In this document: piece by piece, positions 23,301-34,439 of the stretch
Position numbering within the stretch: position 1 is the first letter of the stretch
How the letters are laid out: each line of letters opens with the position of its first letter
The notes under the pieces: model-generated
The model's input: the letters and a program-made list of their open reading frames with translations, nothing else
What the model was told of the DNA's origin: nothing
The model's database searches: none
From: Anthonomus grandis grandis
Taxonomy: Eukaryota > Arthropoda > Insecta > Coleoptera > Curculionidae
Assembly: GCF_022605725.1 (NCBI RefSeq)
Contig: NC_065548.1
Span: forward strand, 15,037,644-15,101,643
DNA: 64,000 bases
Reading direction: 5' to 3'
Position numbers and translations under genes: made by a program

Positions 23301-26300
23301 TGAAGATTGTGTACAAATACAAACATCATAAGGGATTGAATTTTAATTAAACTGCATTATAACATAAGAATGAATAAAGGCTTTTTGATGGTATTCTTTC
23401 ATTTTATTTAAATGTCAAAAAGTGAGTAGCACATTTTGATTAAGACATTAAACAAGACAAAATATATCATTTGGTTGGCAAAAATAATTCCTTTTTTTCA
23501 TTTTATGTCAAAGTTACCGTCAGTCATGTGATTGGCAATAAAAACTGTTAAAGATGTATTACCTGGCTATACGGCAGAGCCAATTTAATAAAATAATATT
23601 AGACAATACAAAATATTAGATAATAATACAAAAATAATACTGGAATTACAATATATTTATATATGTATACATCAAGGTAAAACCTCAGAAGCTTAAATCA
23701 GAACAAATAACCATTAACAAAGCTAAAAATTTCTCACAAAAATAACTTACAAGTAACATACAGTAACGAGCAAAAGTGGAGAACCATTTTATTTAATAAA
23801 TATAAAGCCAGAGTAATCGACTATTGCCAATAAACAAATACTCACATTATTTCTTTAGGTTCAAAGGAATGCAAAAACATATTTGGTATTTATAAATTCT
23901 TGCAACAAAAACAATATATTTGCTTATCTTTATTTTATGAGGAGCAAAAGTAGAGAAACATTTTGAAAGTTCTTAGTTTATATTTGCTTATTGAAAGCAA
24001 TACACAATAATATTTTGTTAATTAATAAAGAATAACCTGTAAATATGCCTCGAGGTATTACTTTGGCGTTATGTATAAAACAGTTGATAATATCAAAATA
24101 TCAATCGGGTGTTAAACAAGCAATCAGTGCTAAGCAGTTAGGATTAAACCGCTCAGTCGTTTCCAAAACCATAAAGTTACACCGCATTAGGAACTCATTA
24201 ATAAGTCCACCTAAAACTGGTAGGCCTAGAAAAACGACGCCTAGAGTTGACGAGAAGATTAAATCCTTAGCTCTTAAAAATCCATTTAACACAGCAGTGG
24301 ATATAAAATCTTAACTAGACGATGTAAATATTAGTGTTCATACAGTTCGAAGACGTTTAAGGGACAGTGGCTTGCCGGCAAGAAAACCATCCAAGAAACC
24401 CTTAATTTCGAAGAAGAATCGAACCGCCCGACTTCAATTTGCACATGACCATTTAAACTGGGGCCGTATTTTCGAAACCATGCGAGAATCTTCGAATGCG
24501 AACAAAGTCGAGCGGCAAAATTCGCACACGAATTAAAAAGTGCATTTTTGAACAGCATTCGAAATTTCATTCGCATGCGAACATGAAATGTAGTGGCAAC
24601 GTAGCAAAGTCGAGTGCTATTGAAGGCCGTGTCAAACGGGATGAAGACGATAAAGATTTAACCTAACCTAAAATTTAAGTTTAAAAACATCAGGGAATTT
24701 TGAGGTTTTTTCATGGCGTTTCTTGGGTTTATGCGAATTGACTTTTTTTTAAATGAATTAAAAAAATATTGCGGTTTTGTGTCAAGTGAGCCAAAGAAAG
24801 AACTAATTTCATTTATGGAAGAGCACCCGGAATTAAAGTCGGGCAAATTCATCCAAGATTTTTCGGCTAAAACTGTGGATAAAACTAGCGGACAGATTAC
24901 ACAGTCTCTGGTGCACATAAAGAGCACATCATCGTAATAGGCTTAATCATTCTATCGTAATAGGCTTGCTTAATCTATATAATTTATTAAATTGAGCATC
25001 TGAATACATTTCAAATGGGTCAAGAAATGAAGAGTACATCCTATTCCTTCTATCTGCCAGAGTTTTAGTCTCTTCCAGTGCATCGACGACTTTTCTTTGC
25101 ACAATATTGTTTAATCTTGCTATTTGATTATTCTTATTTTTTTCAATAAACAACAAAAAAACACTACGAAAATACTTAACCAACTCACAAATAAAAAAAA
25201 AACAAAGCTAGTTTAAAATCAAAACAAGACAAGTGGCAGAATCGCACACGAACTTTGAAATTCGAATGGTGTATACCCATTCGAGACACCGCATGCGAAA
25301 AAGTTCGCATACGAAGCGGTCGAAAATACGAATATCGATTTTTCGTGCGTAATCCTCTAATTTCGTATGCGAATCAAAGTCGAATGGTTTCAAAAATACA
25401 ACCCCTGGTCAGAAGCAAAATGGAATACAGTATTATTTTCGGATGAAAGTAAGTTTAATTTATTTTCTTCTGATGGTATTTTATGAGTCAGGCGTCCTAA
25501 AAATAAAAGAGTTAATCCAAAGTATACTTTGGGCACTATTAAGCATGGAGGGGGAAATGTACAAGTGTAGGGTTGTTTCTCTGGTATGGAAATGGACCCC
25601 ATCGTCAAAATTGATGGGATTATGGATCGGTTTAAATATTTAGAAATATTAACTGATAATATGTTGCCATATGCAGAGGAAAACATATCATTGCAATGGA
25701 GGTTTCAACACGACAATGATCCGAAGCATACAGCTAAAATTATAAAAAAAAATTTTGAGGACAAAAAAATAACTGTTGTTAAGTGGCCAGCTCAGAGTCC
25801 TGACCTTAATCCCATAGAAATCTATGGGATTTAGTAGACAAAAAAATTCGTAAGGAACATCCCGAAAAATTTAAAAATGGAGACGAGTTGTTTGAAGCAG
25901 TTGAACCTGCATGGCATTCTGTACCCAAGGAGACCTTAGGGAATCTGATTGGATCTATGAAAAGGAGATGCCTTGCAGTTAATAAAAATAAGGGATATGC
26001 AACTAAATATTAATTTGCTGTTATTATATATTTTATTTAAATATGTGTTACTCTATTTTTGCTCCCTGTTTTTTTTTAATTAATTTACATATGGCTTTAT
26101 AATAAGTAGAATTATATTGTTCATGTTTTATTTTTATTATCTAGTTTGGTGTAGTATTATAGGATAAAAAAATTTTAGTTAACTTTAATAAAATAAATTT
26201 AAAAATAAAAAAAAAAGTTTCTTTACTTTTGCTCGGTACTGTAGGTTAAACCTAAGATTCACTATTTTTGATCTAAATGCAGTCCTGGTTTGTGGAGAAG

Positions 26301-29300
26301 AAAAACCCATAGTTGGCTGAATGAAAAGATAACTGAAACATAGCGGAGTTACCCCTTTTTTGATGGGTCTTAAAAGGAATTGCCTTCAAGATAGTAGGAC
26401 AATTATATAAACCAATGAAGATCTTATTACATGTTAAAGCACCAGAATGATCCCATCTTATTTCAAGATTAGGGATATCAAACTGGATACTGACAGCATT
26501 ATAGTCGATGTAATAATTAGGACAAATTTTAACTTCAGTTCACCTGTACAGCCTCAATGTGTTCAATATGATAATCAAAATAGGGAGACCAAATTACAGA
26601 TGCATATTGCAAATATAAGCAAGGAATAAACCAAAAAGTAATAAAGTAATTTGAAACAGTAAGGTGAGAATATATACCATTTATTTATTTACGGAATCCA
26701 TTCACAAAAGTGTTACATAGCATACCCATACAAACATATATATTCAGATACAAAACTATCTATAAATCAATGAAAGGTTTAGATGAGTTAATTAATTAAA
26801 GCCCCTATGAAATAATATTCTTTAACTTCCCTCGTAAAAGATGTTTTCCTGTGCTAGAGTCAAAAAAGCTTATCTGTCCTGACAGATCATTAGCACTTCG
26901 AGCCATTCATGTAATTGGCTCACTAATACCATAATTGGTATGGTGGAATGGGACTGAAAATATGTCTGATTGTCTATTCAATCTGGAAGGCACCCTAAGT
27001 ATAAAAAGAGACAATAACTCGGGACAATCTATAGTAGCATTTAAAAGCTTATGCATAAAACATAAGTCAAGTAATGTTCTTCGTGACTCTAATGTGGGTA
27101 AGTTCAGGTTAGCCCTGACCCACTGATAGTAATACTCCTGCCTCCTGTAACCACATCTAAAAGCAGCAACCCTTAAAAATTTATTTTGAGTTTTTTCAAT
27201 CTGCTCAACGTAGCAGTTATATGATGGGGACCACACAATTGAGCCATACTCCAAGATGGGCCTAACAAGAGAGCAATAAAGTAATCTAAAAGTAAACAAA
27301 GACAAATCAGTTGTAGACCGTTGGATAAAACCCAGCATTTTCATTGCCCTACCAGTCACCTGATTGATGTGACTTTTAAAAGACAACCTGGAGTCAATAA
27401 ATATTCCTAAGTCAGAAACCTCTGTTTTGACACCAACTGCTACATTATTTATTTTATAAAGAAAAGCAATAGGGTTTCTTTGCTTAGAAAAAGTAATCTT
27501 ATGGCACTTATTGATATTAAGGGACATTCTATTCAAGTGGCACCAATCAAAGAACAAATTTAAGGTCTTTTTGCAAGAGCACAGCATCGGAAAGGGATGT
27601 GATAGGCCTAAATAGCTTCACATCATCAGCAAACATTAGCACACAACAATTTTCAAGTTTCCAAACTAAATCAATCAAAAAGAGGCAAAACAAAACAGGG
27701 CCTGAGTGAGAGCCCTGTGGCACCCCAGATGACACCAAAATTTCAGAGGAACATGTACCTCCAAGAATAACAATCTGGGTTCTACCTTTGATGAATCCCG
27801 AGATCCACTGAAGAAGAGGCCCCACAATACCTAAAGCCCTAAGCTTCTGCAAGAGTACCCCAAGGTTAACCCTATAAAAAGCCTTGGAAAAATCTGTATA
27901 TATTGAGTCAACCTGAAGTCCCTTCTCCAATCAGCGGTAGAGGTAGTTGACATACAGCTCCAAATTAGCATCAGTAGATCTACCTTTTATAAATCCAAAT
28001 TGCTCAGGATTAAATAAAGATTTAAAACTCCAGGCAATCCTATGACTGACCAGGCAGTCAGTCAATCAGCTTTGGCAACTCAGATTGGTTACACACAGCC
28101 CGATAATTGGAAATTTCATTTCTACTACCAGATTTAAAAATGGGTTTTAGAAAACTTCTTTTCCAGAGAGTGGGATAAGAACCAGTACCTAGAGATTTGT
28201 TAAAAATGAACTGTATTGGTTTCGTAAGAACACAAACACATTTCTTTAGAAAAAATGCCGGAATCCCATCTGGTCCAGCGCAGAGCTTACTTTTAGAGGA
28301 AGCAATAACCTCATAAACATCCTGCATTGACAGAGTTAAATTGCTCAGACAAATTGATTTATCAAAATCAAAAGATGGTATGTCATTGACTTGCTCATCC
28401 GAATAGAGGGATGAAAAGTATTCGGCAAACATATCCGCAGTATCCGAAATATTCATACTAATCCTGTTATTGTACATCATTCTGGAGGGAAGGCTAAAAC
28501 CAGTTCTTTTATTTCAAATATATGACCAGAAGTACCTCGGATTGCTAGCGAGATTCATTTCCACCTTATTTATATATTGTTGATAGCACAACTCTCTTAA
28601 GTACTCACATTGATGTCTCAAAAATACAAATTTATCATATTCCTGCTGTTGACCACTAATTTTAAACTTTTTGGGAATTTGTTTCTTTCTTATGATCAAA
28701 ATGCGAAGCTCTGAAGAAAACCAACATGGAAAAGAAGAACTTTTGTACCTCTTTAGAGGAATAAACCTTTCCATTGTAGATCACATTATAGAAAATTGAA
28801 ACTATGACATCAATAGATGTCTCTGCCAAAAGGTCAAAACTAATTGCTGCACTGTGCAAGCTCTTCTCAAAAATCTTGTTTATTGCATGTTCGACACTAA
28901 TTAAATCTGAGCTACTAAATACAAGATTTCTAGTGATAAATCCAATACTACACATACTCCTGTAAATAATATACAAAATGTGTGTTAAGAAGATCATTAA
29001 TGTTGATTGTGTATTGATAATAAATAATTTTTTTAGAATGACCAAACAAAATACATACATACTTCTTTACATTCAATTGCAGACTATTGCTATTACACCA
29101 CTCAGCAATATAATTTAAATCCAATTGACGTAGCTCAGCATGAAAATAAATAGATACACTTTAAAACCATCAGCAAAAGGGGGATGATTTGAATGAACAA
29201 TTAATTCACTCAAATCTCTTATGAACAAGGCAGGGTCATTATGTAAACCCTAAGGCATACCTGAAGATACTTTAATACCAGTAGAAATATATCTAACTAA

Positions 29301-31433
29301 CTGCATGCAACCAGTCAAAATTATGACACAATTTCAACCAAAGTCCCACAAAGGTCTATAGCTCCAAACATCCTAACCAGATGATCATGACCCACCCTAT
29401 CAAAGAACTTTGAGAAATATTTATACCCTCTATTAACCTGTACAGACCTACCTAAGAAAAGCCATGCTGATGATCACTACCTAATCAATCTCTTACAGTG
29501 CCATGAAAATTGGAAAGGAGACAGCCTGTCAAACAGCTTAGGAATTACAGACTGAATATATACACGTCAATAGTTTCAAAAATCATTCTCTTGCCATTTT
29601 TATGTTTAAGAATTATAATTGTGAAATTATTTGGAAAAATTTATACAATATGTTTATATAAATATGTATACATGCAATACAAGATGAACATAAATAATTA
29701 AGTACAAATGATACATTTTGAGCTAAATTTCTTTTAAAATCATAGAAACTCTAAATATATTCAAGTTATGTATTGATCTGATACCTGTACTTTATATTAA
29801 AAAATTGGCATAAAGCTATTATTAAAAAAAAAAGAAAATAAGAGATTTCATTTATAGATTCTGAGGAAAGGTATCTCATACTCTACCTATGCATGCTCAA
29901 GAGTAATTAAAGAAATGACATGCATTTAAAAATTAAACATTTGTGTTTCAGAAACAAAAAAAAGTCATGTTCTAATTACATCTGCTGAAATCTTACTGAG
30001 GCTGAATACCTAAATAGTTAAAGTGAAGTTGTCATTCAAATTGTTTTATGTTTTTAAGTATTATACCAAACTTTTAACTTTATTGAATTATACACATAAA
30101 ATAACTTAATTTGATTTTTATTTTACAAATTTATGAAAAAAAGGCAATAATTATAAAGCTGTGAAATATGTTTAAGGTTTTAAGTTTATATCAATAGCTG
30201 TCAATCAATCAAATTCAGTAGTGTTTATTTTACATGTCACAGGTTCATCTGAAATAATTTGTCAAAATTCCAAATTTATGTTATATTTAAATATTTTTAC
30301 CAATACCCTACCCAAAGAAGCAGGATTTATATTATCATCGCCTTAAATTTCAAGTAAAATCTATTTTTCATACTAGTACTGTTTATAAACCAAAATCTAA
30401 AAATATAGAAGAATTTTATCTTTGTACTGAGCAAAAATAAAGCAACAAATACTTGTTAAGTAAAAGTCTTTTTATTTACTTCAATAGTACAGTTAAATGG
30501 GTGGCATCAGGTTGTTAAAATTTATCAAAAATGCAGAAAGATCAAGAAATTTGGCAACAAGTAACTTAAGAATATTAAAAACATAATTTTGTATGATAAT
30601 AAAGTATATTTCAGTTTGACTCAGCCAATATAAACATTATCAATAAAAATTAATGATCAGAGATATAATGATACATTTATAAACAAAAAACAATGAACCA
30701 CCTAATTAGCCACTGATTTGAAGGGTGGCTAATTAATCTTTTCAATATCAATCAATTTTTTTTCATCTCTACCTTTTATGTATATGTTCTTTATGGCAAT
30801 CCAACCAAGTCCACCAAATACATTATATTTTTGTGTTAATATTAACAAGCCCTAATTATATATCAGACAATTGCAATTAATAAAAGTTAAATTAAAATTA
30901 TTATATAGAGTTTATATCACATTAGAAAAAGCTAACATTTGTATTTGTTGACAGTATAATATATTCATATTCATCTTTTTAAGTTTTTCTTTAAATGCCA
31001 TTTTATTTCATTTGATGTGATGATTGTTGAAATTGTCATAAAAAAAGAAAAATTAAACTTACCGATCCCTGGGCGAGTACCTATCTCTCCTTCTGCCTCC
31101 ACCGCCCCTCCTAGATCTACCACTGGACATTTCAACCCGGATTCTTGCTCCACCACAACGACTAAAAGGACATAAGAACAAATGTGAAAAAAAACCCTTC
31201 CTAAACTAAATAAGAAATACTTACGTCCCATCAAGGCCTCTGACTGCATCATCAGCGTCCCTTGGATCTTCATACTCAACAAATGCAAACCCAGGCGGGT
31301 TTCGGGCAACCCAAACATTCCTCAGAGGACCATATTTGCTGAACGCGTTCTCTATTTCATGTTTGCTTGCTGAAGAACCCAAATTACCTACATAAACCTT
31401 ACAAGAAAGGTCCCATTCACGATAGCGGGACAT
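20335..31433 (-). CDS. Rbp1: SR splicing factor, Rbp1 / SRSF3-like
   Basis: A nuclear RNA-binding protein that binds exonic enhancers and regulates splice-site choice. Coding exons on the - strand: 31433-31225, 31161-31063, 20473-20335; phases agree and give 148 aa. One RRM fills residues 10-80: RNP2 KVYVGN at 12-17, RNP1 GFAFVEYE at 48-55. The block LRNVWVARNPPGFAFVEYE is typical of the Rbp1/SRSF3/SRSF7 group. A short Gly/Arg linker (SGRSRRGGGGRRR) leads to an RS domain of alternating Arg-Ser and Arg-Asp (about 103-148), all but the first residues in the last exon. The start MSRYREW sits 16 bases after a TTTCAG acceptor, so a 5' UTR intron is present. The gene lacks the CCHC knuckle of SRSF7, which favours Rbp1/SRSF3. 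The last intron is 10.6 kb and holds several transposons; Rbp1-type genes often have a regulated poison exon there, but none is identified. Confidence 0.96.
20755..20975 (+). mobile_element. 3' end fragment of a LINE
   Basis: A T-rich stretch ends with AATAAAG at 20944 and a short TTTGAATTTGAAT tail, the style of 3' end seen in the other LINEs here. No coding part remains. Confidence 0.4.
20976..23758. other. Rbp1 last intron, non-repetitive part with a GC-richer island
   Basis: Mostly AT-rich without recognised elements. At about 22470-22820 the composition shifts to GC-richer sequence (GGCGCCAGGACAGGG, a GGTGGTGGTGGTG run, CACGCG), unlike its surroundings. It contains no long open frame on either strand. 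It could be a regulatory region or an alternative exon. Confidence 0.4.
24713..24937 (+). pseudogene. Truncated Myb/SANT-like protein of the Harbinger element
   Basis: The frame reads LISFMEEHPELKSGKFIQDF, which matches the opening of the Myb/SANT-like DNA-binding proteins that accompany Harbinger transposases (a hydrophobic-acidic helix followed by HPEL.SGKF). The usual following part with the second and third helices (W..L...LN..G) is absent; the frame ends at a direct repeat (ATCGTAATAGGCTT twice, 24929-24966) that marks the deletion point. Confidence 0.6.
24947..25183 (-). pseudogene. Truncated Harbinger transposase N-terminus
   Basis: The frame runs RRNRMYSSFLDPFEMYSDAQ then FNKLYRLSKP. 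This is the N-terminal signature of HARBI1-like nucleases (R.NP.E..SD.EF...YRLSK). The DDE nuclease domain is missing. It faces the Myb-like gene tail to tail, and both are cut at the same central deletion. Confidence 0.7.
26280..26650 (-). mobile_element. LINE C-terminal fragment
   Basis: On the - strand a frame reads LQYASVIWSPYFDYHIEHIEAVQ, the conserved block near the RT C-terminus (LEY.S.IW.P.Y..HI..IE..Q). It decays after that with stops. It adjoins the right end of the Tc1 element. Confidence 0.6.
26675..28970 (-). mobile_element. Jockey-type LINE, 5'-truncated with nearly complete RT
   Basis: Read on the - strand from about 28970: a linker region (MERFIPLKRYKSSSFPCWFS, YINKVEMNLASNPRYFWSYI), RT fingers (SKSKLCAGPDGIPAFFLKKC, LWKRSFLKPIFKSGSRNEISNYR), palm (IYTDFSKAFYRVN, VSSGVPQGSHSGPVLFCLF, LMFADDVKLF) and thumb to C-terminus (LNINKCHKITFSKQRN, VSDLGIFIDSRLSFKSHI, LVRPILEYGSIVWSP). 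At least three frameshifts and a stop-rich patch around 27950-28060 disrupt it. The endonuclease is missing. The 3' end is AATAAATAAATGG near 26675. Confidence 0.88.
28971..29470 (-). mobile_element. Second LINE RT fragment abutting the first
   Basis: On the - strand: FSKFFDRVGHDHLVRMFGAI, then IRDLSELIVHSNHPPFADGFKVYL (catalytic FADD with the second Asp changed to Gly), then in another frame QLDLNYIAEWCNSNSLQLNVKK. This is a separate decayed RT, joined head to tail to the element below 28970. A palindrome-like ACACAT...GTGTGT lies at the junction. Confidence 0.65.
29471..31062. other. Rbp1 last intron, 5' part
   Basis: AT-rich with no clear element. At 29505-29585 the + strand reads LRNYRLN.YTSIVSKI, weakly like the NYR block of a LINE RT in inverted orientation. 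A short inverted repeat (TTAGCCAC / GTGGCTAA) sits near 30708-30735. Confidence 0.35.
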
Positions 31434-32130
31434 TCTTGGTGAGATCTGAAATAATAATTTCATCTTTATTTAGATTTTAGAAGTTAAAGGTCGTGTAAAT
31501 AGGAGTCAGTGTTGGTAAAGTGACTTTTTTAATAAGTAGAAATTTTCAAAATTAGATTTGATGAATTGGGAGGAAGCATAAGCGGCCATCTTGTCACTGT
31601 TTGAGAGCATGGATAATGTGTGAATATTTGTTTGGATTATGAAAGCACATACCTGTTTAATGCAAGTTCCTTATACCAAAACAATTATGCCTGTTTGAAA
31701 AATATAATTTAGGAAATTAAGAATCCTCTGAATAGAGGTCTGGTCAGTAACCTGAAGGAACAATGGAAAACGAAGGGAACACCAATCAATAGTAAAAGTG
31801 AATAATAGGGAAATAAAGTATAGACGCAAATCTGAAATCATTTATGCTGTAGCATATAGCCGTGAGCATGCGCACAATAGTTTTTTTTATAGTTGAGATT
31901 ACGTTACGCTTACGTAGTGTCTCCTATATCTCTCTAATATAGTAAATGTGTCAAATGTCATGTAACATGACAAGTCTGTCACTTTGACCTTGGTAATGGT
32001 GCGTTTACATGCAAGTTTTCAAAATTATTTTATGCTAATTAATACAAGGTCTTTTTTAATATTGCGACAGAATTTAGAAACGCAATGTATCGTCAATCTA
32101 TGTCGTAGTATATTGATTTAAATTTTGAAT
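31434..32130 (-). promoter_or_regulatory. Rbp1 5' UTR intron boundary and probable promoter region
   Basis: A TTTCAG acceptor lies 16 bases before the start codon, so an upstream non-coding exon is expected. The GC-richer stretch around 31570-31610 (on the - strand ACAGTGACAAGATGGCCGCT) is the best place for it. No TATA box is apparent. Confidence 0.35.
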
Positions 32131-32132
32131 TG

Positions 32133-32860
32133 CAGGGTGGTAAAGTTGTAAACATTTTTTTTTGATAATCTTGATAACCCTGTAGATACTTTTCTCAAAT
32201 TTGGTACGTAGTTTCTGGCAGCAGAGCCATTTAATTACAAAAAGTTATCTATGGCTTTATTTTATCTTTATCAGTTTATCTATATCTTTATCTTTATCAG
32301 ATATTCTACAAGAGAAATAAAGTTGCGCAACTTGCCACTATCCTATTTCTTAACTCTTCAACATTTTCAATCGGAGAAGTATAAACTAATTGTTTTAAGT
32401 AACCCCAGAGGAAAAGGTCTAATGAGTTTAATTCGGGAGATTGCGGAGGCCATGGTTGTGGACCTCCGCAGACTTGAGATATTCTCTATCTAAATATTCT
32501 CGTGCAATTAAGCTAAAGTGCGCTGGAGCACTATCGTGCATAAAATACATTTAATATCTTAGCTCAAGGCGGACTTCTAATAAAGCAGGCAGTGCCTCTT
32601 CGAGAAAATGCCGATAAATAAATTTAAATAACGAAACATTGTAGCGCAACTCGTACCTGAGTTTCGAGAAATACTTCTGATGCTCATGTGCGGATTCAAT
32701 TTCATATGCGCATTGATAACGCATTTTGCTCATCTGCAATCGGGAAAAAAAACTCTTCTGCTATGGTGTCTTCTTGCATTCTTGCAGGATACCTAGCACC
32801 ATAAATTTAAATTTCGCAAAAGAAGTTATTTCAATTCACTGAAAATATACGCTTTGACAT
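32133..32860 (-). mobile_element. Mariner-related transposon remnant (DUF4817-like type)
   Basis: On the - strand from about 32640: FLEEALPALLEVRLELRY, then FMHDSAPAHFSLIAREYLD (second catalytic Asp), and after a frameshift WPPQSPELNSLDLFLWGY (third) and LKQLVYTSPIENVEELRNRI. The order and motifs match the transposases at 49 kb and 63 kb in this window. The N-terminal third is not readable. The left end is near GCAGGGTGG at about 32133; the right end is unclear. Confidence 0.75.
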
Positions 32861-33089
32861 TGGTATGAGCCATTTGAATTTAAAACTACCAAAAGAAACT
32901 TATTCTTGTACAAGTATACTTTTGGCAAGTATAATGTTGCAAGTCAGTATTATACTTGTCAAAAAAACCTTGCATAGTCTAGTTATTATATTACTGCCCA
33001 TAAGAGCTACTTTAAAAATTTACCTCAAAAAAAATATGTATAGTCATTTAAGCCTAGTCAATTTTTTAAGCCTGAAAATTTAGCCTATT

Positions 33090-34000
33090 TAGAAGGTAAC
33101 TACAATTATTTTCTCCAGACCACATGATCATTAATCCAGATAATATGATCAAATTTACGTAGACCATAACAAAATATTAAGCAGCTGTTCTGCAGTCTCT
33201 GAAGGCAAACTCTATCCTCTAATAAAAGAGCAGGCCAATAGACAACATCGCAATAAGACAAAAATGATAAAATGAAACAATTACAGAATTTTAATTAAAT
33301 TCAAGTTGATAACAAAATTTGATAGGTCCATTGAAAATCTTCCAAATACAAGAAATTGTGTTTTATTAGGTTTCAATGTCAAACAGTTTCAAAATGACGT
33401 CTCATATATCACTTTAAGATCACCGTTGATACGTGATTCAGCTATGTGGACATTTTAATAGTCAAAACAGTAATAAAGCTGGAAATCGTCAGCATTGATT
33501 AAAGCTGAGGTCTAAAGGGAAAACAAAAGAGAGCCAAGAATACCTCCACTATTATAGGAGAAGTGTTCTTGAGGGTATACCCTGCTCAATTATTATATCC
33601 GTTGATGAAATGTCATTAAAACACACCTTCTGTTGTCTATCTGATAAATATCTCCTAGTATAATAGACAGGGTGCTTTAAGTAAGCTTAAAGCACCCTGT
33701 CCAAAACCAAAGTATTTAAATTTTATGCCTTATGGTAATCAAGACTTATCGAACACGTCTGATTTTGTCAGTCACTTTGACAAGACCCGTAGTAGTTCTA
33801 TGCAGAGATATAGCAGCTAATTTTTCCTTTAGAAGAAATTACCTACCTAGAAATTACCTTCTCTAATATTTTTTTTTGGGAAAGTTCCATGGGGTCATTT
33901 ACTGTTGAAATGAGCACAACATTCGCAATTTTCCACTGATTTGGAAATTTATGAGTAGAAAAATACTTAATAATGCTAAAAGTTATTTGCAGTAACAAAT
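33090..34000 (-). mobile_element. Decayed LINE RT fragment
   Basis: On the - strand: FPNQWKIANVVLISTVNDPM (RT box 1 region), then after damaged sequence YLSDRQQKVCFNDISSTD, IIIEQGIPSRTLL and, in another frame, GSLLFS and ADDFQLYYCFDY (catalytic box), then LKPNKTQFLVFGR after corrections. Many stops and frameshifts. A 36 bp palindrome (33666-33701) is embedded in it. Confidence 0.6.
33666..33701. repeat. Palindrome with 16 bp arms
   Basis: GACAGGGTGCTTTAAG at 33666-33681, a 4 bp spacer, and its exact complement at 33686-33701. The arm starts with ACAGGGTG, like the ends of the mariner-related elements in this window. Confidence 0.85.
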
Positions 34001-34439
34001 GTGACAGGAGCAGATCTGACTTAAACCATTTAGATATAAAGCTTAAAATTCTATGTTTTTTAGAGGAACGACTTTTTTCGTGACCGAAGGAATTATGACC
34101 TCCTAGCCTCAGAGTTAAACATTATTCTAGCAATTTCTCTGGGGCAATTTTATTAACTGATGTTTTTCTTCCGAGCTCCTAAAGATATGGTACCTCACCT
34201 CCCTTATTAGAACACCCTGTAGAATTTAGAGGGTGTTTTAATAATCAACATCTCCAGTGTAGATGGTTTTTAGTTTTTAATTTTTATATGGACTTTTCGT
34301 CATACAAATAAACCGTAAAAGAGACATTTTGTGATTTAAGCTATGCTTCCTCCCAAAGATAAAGAAAAATATTATTGTAATCAAACCTATTAGTAATTAA
34401 TTTTGTAAATGTATAAATAGTGTCAAATAAATTCTTTTA
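34001..34439. other. Short non-coding gap with an imperfect inverted repeat
   Basis: No coding signal. At about 34203-34244 a 15 bp inverted repeat with one mismatch (TTATTAGAACACCCT / AGGGTGTTTTAATAA) surrounds an 11 bp spacer. Confidence 0.4.

Larger units (their letters stand above)
24462..25405. mobile_element. PIF/Harbinger-type element nested in the Tc1 element
   Basis: The termini match as inverted repeats: GGCCGTATTTTCGAAACCAT on the left and, read on the - strand, GGGGTTGTATTTTTGAAACC on the right. TGG flanks both sides (24459-24461, 25406-25408), and removing the insert restores the transposase frame as HLNW-SEAKWN. Repeated TTCGCATGCGAA-like motifs fill both subterminal regions. 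Inside are the N-terminal parts of two convergent genes, the two-gene plan of Harbinger elements, with their C-terminal parts deleted at about 24940. Four G residues at the left end make the exact duplication ambiguous by a base or two. Confidence 0.85.
24045..26013 (+). pseudogene. Tc1-like transposase, interrupted
   Basis: Cut-and-paste transposase of the Tc1 group. The first part (24045-24461) has the HTH DNA-binding region (QAISAKQLGLNRSVVSKTI, then the AT-hook-like motif KTGRPRKTT) and RLRDSGLPARKPSKKPL. The gene is then split by a nested element and resumes at 25406 with KWNTVIFSDESKFNLF (first catalytic Asp), RFQHDNDPKHTA (second Asp) and WPAQSPDLNPIE (Glu), the DDE set. It ends ...KRRCLAVNKNKGYATKY. 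Disabling changes besides the insertion: a stop after DIKS (24312), TGA at about 25483 where Trp is expected before VRRPKNKR, a TAG after NVQV, and a frameshift in NPIE-NLWDLVDKKIR at about 25822. Confidence 0.92.
23761..26241 (+). mobile_element. Tc1-like DNA transposon
   Basis: Termini are CAGTAACGAGCAAAAGTGGA on the left and the complement of a matching sequence on the right (GCTCGGTACTG), each flanked by the TA duplication (23759-23760 and 26242-26243). Inside is one transposase gene broken by a second element at 24462-25405. It lies in the Rbp1 intron on the opposite strand to the gene. Confidence 0.93.

Noticed and set aside
24331..24576. Antisense frame over the Tc1 transposase as a gene
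   Set aside because: It is the complement of a well-supported transposase and Harbinger end, with no independent evidence.
27500..27930. Intact retrotransposon gene on the - strand
   Set aside because: Palm and thumb are in different frames and the box before the palm is damaged, so it is a pseudogene even though long frames remain.
29505..29585. Inverted NYR block of a LINE RT on the + strand
   Set aside because: Only a handful of residues fit (NYR, SIVSKI) and the neighbouring bases do not extend the match.
34203..34244. Inverted repeat as a transcription terminator
   Set aside because: Rho-independent terminators do not apply in a nuclear insect genome; the repeat is more likely a transposon relic.
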